From an uncultured Verrucomicrobiota bacterium (GTDB lineage Bacteria > Verrucomicrobiota > Kiritimatiellia > RFP12 > UBA1067), in contig CAMZET010000083.1 in assembly GCA_947305825.1 (NCBI GenBank), forward strand, positions 1-6,537: DNA of 6,537 bases, read 5' to 3'. The position numbers and the translations under genes are program-made. Shown here in pieces: positions 1 to 5,100 of the stretch (position 1 is its first letter; each line of letters starts with the position of its first letter). Under the pieces are notes generated by a model. It worked only from the letters and a program-made list of their open reading frames with translations, did no database searches and was not told the DNA's origin.

Positions 1-72
1 TTCGTCGGCCTTTCCTTCGACTCCAAGACCCGCCGCCTCGTCGACTGCGCCGCCGTGCGGTATGAAAAGTGA
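1..72 (+). CDS. C-terminal end of an unidentified upstream gene (partial)
   Basis: The first frame is open from the window edge and ends at TGA 70-72, giving a 23-residue tail that reads FVGLSFDSKTRRLVDC and ends in VRYEK. It lies 21 bases before the next start on the same strand. Its codon use (GTC, CTC, GCC, CGC) matches the neighbours, so it looks like the end of a real gene in the same transcription unit. The tail is too short to assign a family, and I do not recognise it. It could instead be a chance open frame, but the tight spacing and the ribosome site just behind its stop favour a gene. Confidence 0.6.
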   Translation, partial: FVGLSFDSKTRRLVDCAAVRYEK

Positions 73-81
73 GACGGTGAC

Positions 82-86
82 AGGAG
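82..86 (+). promoter_or_regulatory. Shine-Dalgarno site for the membrane protein gene
   Basis: AGGAG lies 7 bases before the ATG at 94, which is ideal spacing. The next in-frame ATG (106, codon 5) has no comparable purine-rich site at a suitable distance, so the site fixes the start at 94. It sits in the 21-base gap behind the upstream stop, which leaves almost no room for a separate promoter and implies readthrough transcription from upstream. Confidence 0.8.
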
Positions 87-93
87 TGATACC

Positions 94-2136
94 ATGAGGC
101 GAACGATGGGGAATTTAGCGGAGAGGTTCAAGCGGGCAAGGGAGTGGATTGCGGAGCGCAAAGTCTGCGTCGCGGCAGTCGTCGCGCTTGGTTCGTTCGC
201 GTTTTTTCTCGCCGCGCGCGGCAACGGCGCAGTTTCCGGCGCTTCGACAGGCGAATGGAATAGGATTTTCCCAGATGCCGTACAAGGCTATCGCGGCGAG
301 CAATTGGGCTGGTCGCGCCCTATACGTTCAGACGAATGGGCCACATCTACTCCGTTCGTTTTCGCGCAGTGCGCCTCGAAAGAGTTTTTCCCGCGCATAA
401 ACGAGAATGTCAACGGTGGCGCTGACATGCTCCTGCAGACGCCGTGTGCGCCTGTCTGGGATTTGACGGCGGTTGGTCAGTTCCACAACTGGGGCTATTT
501 CCTTTTCGGCGCAGACCGAGGACTCGCCTGGAGTTGGTGGACGCGATACCTGCTGTTGCCGCTATTCGCGTTTTTGTTTTTCCTGCGGTGGTGCAAGGGC
601 GACGGACTGATTGCGGCGACCGGGGCGGCCGCGGTGACACTGGGAGCGCCGACGCAGTGGTGGGATACTACGGTTCCGTTGCACCTCGTCTACTATTTCG
701 CTTCGCTTGTTTTTGCGGGGCGGGTGTTTGCTTCGCGTAGATGGTGGCAGGCGGTTCTGGCTGCTACGGGGTTGCTCGTTTCTCTCGCTTCGTACTTTTT
801 CGTGATGTATCCGCCGTTTACCATTTTGCTGCTGCCGACGCTTCTGGCGCTCGGTGTCTGGAGCGTGCGCGACGGCATGACGGCAAACGGCGACGATCCT
901 GTCGATGCATATCGCGGAGTTCCAGGCAAGCACCGGTTCGTCTTCCGCTTGGCGTTGCTGTTTGCGGCGACAGCGGCGACGGCGGCGCTTTTCGCGTATT
1001 TCTGGCGCGTCCACGGCGAGGCGCTCGGCGTCATTGCCGCTTCTTCGTATCCGGGAAAGCGTTTCTTGCTGGGAGGCTCGCTGAACTTTCTCTGCGAGAG
1101 AAGCGTGCTCGATCTTGTGTCCATGTGGACGTGGGACGAACTTCCCGTGGCGCGGTTGAACGAATGCCAGGCGGCGGAATACATAGGGCTCTGGCTGCCG
1201 GTTGCCGCGCTTTTCGCCGCAGCGTTTGCGAAGAAGCGTCGGGAATGGTTTGCGTTTGGCGTGTTTGCCAACGCGACGCTCTTGTGTGCCTGGTGCGCTT
1301 GCAAATGGCCGGCTTGGCTCGCGAAAGTGGCGTGCCTTTCGTCCATACCGCCGCAGAGGGCTACGGTGGTCGCCGGCTTCCTCGTGCTTGTCGCGGCGTT
1401 TCGCCTTGCCTGCAGACGCGAGGACGAGCAGACGCTGCTGCCGAAATGGGCGGTCGTCCTCGCCATTGCGGTTCTTGTCGCGGCAAGGGTGTTCGCGTTC
1501 GTTCGTGTGCCTGATTTGTGGAACGGCATCTACGCCTCCGGGCGCTCAATGCTGCGTTTCGAGATCTCAGCAGCGCTCGCGCTCGCCGTCGCGTACGCAT
1601 TATTGCGGCAGGATCGCAAAATCTTTGCCGCAAGTCTAGCCGTGTTCTCTATCGCGGGCGCATTCGCCGTCCATCCTCTTGTCGAGGGCATAAGTCCGCT
1701 CCGGGACAAATACATGGCGCGGCTTGTCGCCAAATACGACCGTGAAGAACCCGGTCTCTGGATGTCGAACGACCGCTGCGTCGCGCAGATGATTCTGGCG
1801 ACCGGATTGAAGTGCCACGCCGCTACGCAGCAGTATTGCGACAGGGATTTCTGGGCGGTGGTGGATGCGAAAGGCGAGTTCCGCGACGTCTGGAACCGCT
1901 ACGGCCACAGATTCCTGGTCGACCTCGAGGGCAAGACGCGTCCGGCAAACCGCGGACGCCCGGATACGATATTCTATTCGTTGGACGAGGACAAGGTCCG
2001 CCGGCTTGGAGTGAAATATATCGTATGGCGCGGCAAGGAGCAGACGCTACCCTGGCTTGAGCATTTGAAAACGGTAAGGAACGACCACATCTACAAAGTA
2101 ATCGAAAAAACAGCTATCCGAATGAAGGAGAAATAG
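94..2136 (+). CDS. Polytopic membrane protein, GT-C-like, possible surface-glycan function
   Basis: This complete 680-residue integral membrane protein starts at ATG 94, with AGGAG 7 bases upstream, and stops at TAG 2134-2136. By eye it has about 12-13 hydrophobic segments: roughly 24-42, 150-166, 170-187, 192-212, 217-237, 240-257, 284-304, 362-380, 385-402, 420-440, 450-470, 489-504 and 509-527. A long hydrophilic loop (about 45-148) follows the first segment and contains RSDEW (78-82). A second loop carries YPGKR (319-323) followed by a GG pair (327-328), and PPQR lies at 419-422. A soluble C-terminal domain (about 528-680) contains NRYGH (601-605) and a later VKYIVW stretch. A large extracytoplasmic first loop, many membrane spans and a soluble tail fit the GT-C-like topology of lipid-linked-sugar glycosyltransferases and related YfhO-like proteins. 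I recall the RSDEW, YPGKR and NRY motifs from uncharacterised DUF-labelled membrane proteins of polysaccharide loci, but could not check this. No enzymatic activity can be claimed. The next gene starts 4 bases after the stop, which implies co-transcription. The alternative is a membrane protein with no transferase activity. Confidence 0.9.
   Translation: MRRTMGNLAERFKRAREWIAERKVCVAAVVALGSFAFFLAARGNGAVSGASTGEWNRIFPDAVQGYRGEQLGWSRPIRSDEWATSTPFVFAQCASKEFFPRINENVNGGADMLLQTPCAPVWDLTAVGQFHNWGYFLFGADRGLAWSWWTRYLLLPLFAFLFFLRWCKGDGLIAATGAAAVTLGAPTQWWDTTVPLHLVYYFASLVFAGRVFASRRWWQAVLAATGLLVSLASYFFVMYPPFTILLLPTLLALGVWSVRDGMTANGDDPVDAYRGVPGKHRFVFRLALLFAATAATAALFAYFWRVHGEALGVIAASSYPGKRFLLGGSLNFLCERSVLDLVSMWTWDELPVARLNECQAAEYIGLWLPVAALFAAAFAKKRREWFAFGVFANATLLCAWCACKWPAWLAKVACLSSIPPQRATVVAGFLVLVAAFRLACRREDEQTLLPKWAVVLAIAVLVAARVFAFVRVPDLWNGIYASGRSMLRFEISAALALAVAYALLRQDRKIFAASLAVFSIAGAFAVHPLVEGISPLRDKYMARLVAKYDREEPGLWMSNDRCVAQMILATGLKCHAATQQYCDRDFWAVVDAKGEFRDVWNRYGHRFLVDLEGKTRPANRGRPDTIFYSLDEDKVRRLGVKYIVWRGKEQTLPWLEHLKTVRNDHIYKVIEKTAIRMKEK
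2124..2130 (+). promoter_or_regulatory. Shine-Dalgarno site for the giant beta-helix gene
   Basis: GAAGGAG lies 10 bases before the ATG at 2141 and overlaps the last codons of the membrane protein gene. This places the start of the downstream gene at 2141, right before a clear signal peptide. The overlap means the two genes are probably translated from one mRNA and possibly coupled. Confidence 0.8.
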
Positions 2137-2140
2137 GATT

Positions 2141-5100
2141 ATGGAAGCGACAAAGAAATTGGCGGCATCGGCTGCAGCTGCGATTGTTTCGCTATGGTGC
2201 GCGGCGGCGACGGTGAACGTGCGCGACCTCGGCGCGAAGGGCAACGGCGTGGATGACGACTGGATCGCGTTCCGCGACGCATTCGAGCAGGCTCCCAAGA
2301 CCGGCTCCGTCGTCGTGAACGTTCCGGCTGGGACATACAAGATAAGCCAGCCGCTCGTGGTATATTCCAATACCGAGTTGAACCTGGACGCGCGGGCGAC
2401 CATCGTGCCGGCGAGTTCTTCGGTTATCGGGCTGTTGCGTGCGCAGCATCTCGACGCATCCGGCAGACAGTGCCCCATGGACGAGACGTGTACTCACGGC
2501 GGGCATTCGCAAATCGAGAATGTGACGATCACCGGCGGCGTCTGGGACTTGAACACCGCCGACGGCGCGGATGTGACCTACATCATGCATCTTTGGCACG
2601 GGCAGAATATCAAGGTTTCCAATCTGACGTGCAAGGGAAACATCAACCACTTCCTGAATTTCAGCGGCTCGCGGAACGTGACGGTCGAAAACGTGACCTT
2701 CCTTCCGTCGCCCGAACATCCTTACGTGCGACCGGAAATAATAGACGACAACGATACGGGCAGCAACGGCTTCAGCGCGCGAGAAGCAATCCATCTCGAC
2801 TTCATCACGGTTGGCGGTGAGGCAGGCGCGTTCCCGATAGACGGCACTCCATGCAAGGACATAACTATTTCCGGCTGCACGTTCCGCAACGTCGTCGCGG
2901 GCGTGGGAACCCATCGCCACTTCAATGACGACGGCTCGAACGAAGAAATAAGCCTGCCGTCGGAACGCATTACCGTGACGAACTGCGTGTTCGACTCGAT
3001 GCTTTCATACGCCGTTTCCATGTTCTATTTCCGCGATTCTGTCATAGCCGGCAATCGCGTGACGATTGCGCCTGGTTCAGATGTTTCGGGGCTCAGGGTG
3101 ATTGGTGCGAGCACGGTAAGGGTCGAAAACAACAATCTTTCGTCGATAGGTGCGCATGGCATAAGTATAGAGGCCGAGCCTGGCGAGCGGCTGGTCGCGA
3201 CGGTTTCAGGCAATACCGTAGATACGACAGGCGAGGACGGCAACGGCATCTACGCGGGCGGCTCCGACGTGAGCGCTACGATAACAGGCAACACGGTCAA
3301 GAACGCCGGCAAGAACGCGGTTCAAGTAGAGGGTGGAGCGGTTGTCGAAATTACAAACAACATCCTCGCCGACGCCGGGAACTACGGCGTGTGCGTACGC
3401 GACCGTGCGCGAGCGACAGCCTCCGGTAACGAAATATCCTCTGCCGCGAACTCCGCTTTCTATTTCCTCGACGCCGCCGACTCCTCCATCGTCAGCAACA
3501 AGATAATCAATCCCCTCAACTGCGGCATACAGATCGGCGGCAGCGACTGCGACGTCGAGGACAACGAAATCTCCGGCGCCCGTTCCCACGGCATCGGCAT
3601 AATAGACGCTTCCAATGTCGTTGTGGATGCCAATTCCATAAGCAATTCCACCGATCATGGCATCTACGTCGGTTTGAATTGCAAGGTGGACATTACAGGC
3701 AACAGAATCGGCAAGACGGGTAAGGACGGCGTGCACGCCGAGGATGGCGCGGACGTGAAGGTTTCGGGCAGCAGCGTGGCGGGCGCGGCCGGCTATGGCA
3801 TGTGCGCGTTGAACGGCGCGAAAATCGCCGCAGTCGGGAACGAAATCAACGAGCCGTCCAACTCCGCCTTTTATCTTCTTGACGCCGCCGACTCCTCGAT
3901 TGTCAGCAACAGGATTTACGACGTGCGCAATTGCGGCATACAGCTCGGCGGCAGCGTCTGCAAAATCGTGGACAACTCCATTCGCGGCGCGCGCTCCCAC
4001 GGCATCAGCATGACCGGCGCTTCCCGCGTGACCGCAACGGGCAATTTCGTGGCCGACGCCACCGATCATGGCGTCTACGTCGGCAAAGGGTGCAAGGTGG
4101 ATATCGTGAAGACCGACGTGAACGGCAGCGGAAAGAACGGTTTCCACGCCGAGGACGGCGCGACAGTGAAGATTTCCGGCAGCAGCGTGCTGGGCGCGGC
4201 CGGCTATGGCATGTGCGCCTTGAGCCGCGCAAAGGTCGAGGCTTCTGACATCCTCTTGTCGCGCCCCAAGAATTCCGGCGTGTACTTGCTTGGCGCGGGC
4301 GAAAGCGTTTTCCGCCGCTGCCGCATCTTCCTGCCGGGTGGCATGGGTTTGCAGGCGCAGTCTTCCAAGTGCGTGTTCGAGGACGGCGAGATAAGCTCGG
4401 CGGTGTCGCATGGCGTCTCCGTCTCCGGCGGAGCGGAAGTGGAAGTGCGCGGCGGTTCGGTGTCGAACAGCGGCGAGCATGCGTTCGTCGCCAACGATTC
4501 CGGCACTAAATTGTCGGTGACCGGTTGCGAGGTGGAAGGCGCCGGCAAGAACGCAGTGAACATCGACCGCGGCGCCGCGGCGGAAATCGCCGGTTCCGAT
4601 TTCAGCGGCATAGCCGCGCACGGCATCGTCTGCCAGGGCGGCTCTTCGCTGGTCGCGAAGGACAACGCGCTCGCGCTCGCCGATTCCGGGCAGATGTGCG
4701 TTTTCGTCGACAGCGCCGCGCAATGCGTCGTCGAAGGCAACGAGTTCTCCGGCTCTCACTCCGCCGTGGGTGCGCTTCGCGTGGTTTCTTGCTCCAAGGG
4801 CGCCAGAATTGTGGACAACACGGTCTCCGGGGCCGTCGCTCGCGGCATCCGTCTCGAAACTTCGTCCGGCTGCGTCGTCTCCGGCAACGACTTCCTCGAT
4901 GTCGGGCGCGAGGGAATAGACATCGCCGACTGCACCGGCGTCGAGATTTCCGACAATGTCGTGACCGGCGATGCTAACCCTGCCGGCATCCGCGTCCAGG
5001 GCGCTTCCACACGCGACATAACGCTTACGGCCAACTTGGTGGACGTGCGCGGTACGCATGGCATCCGCGTCGAACAGTGCGCCGGCTGCACGGCATCCGG

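Noticed and set aside
73..93. Promoter or terminator in the gap before the membrane protein gene
   Set aside because: The gap is 21 bases and mostly taken up by the ribosome site. No hairpin with a T run and no -35/-10 pair is visible.
562..1529. Minus-strand open frames of 150 and 278 codons opposite the membrane protein gene
   Set aside because: They overlap a complete, well-supported membrane protein and give low-complexity Arg/Ser/Ala-rich translations typical of GC-rich antisense frames.
2192..2211. Possible lipoprotein signal at Cys20 of the giant protein
   Set aside because: The residue before Cys is Trp, with Ser-Leu before that, which does not fit a lipobox. The Ala21-Ala23 site fits ordinary signal peptidase I cleavage better.
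2192..2920. Minus-strand 242-codon open frame opposite the N-terminal beta-helix
   Set aside because: It lies against the pectate-lyase-like domain whose sense translation has strong family motifs. The antisense product shows no domain or start signal that I could support.
3380..4615. Repeats considered as a CRISPR array or mobile-element ends
   Set aside because: The repeats are long, imperfect, in frame and protein-coding with a 411-bp period. There are no short identical repeats with unique spacers, no inverted ends and no transposase.
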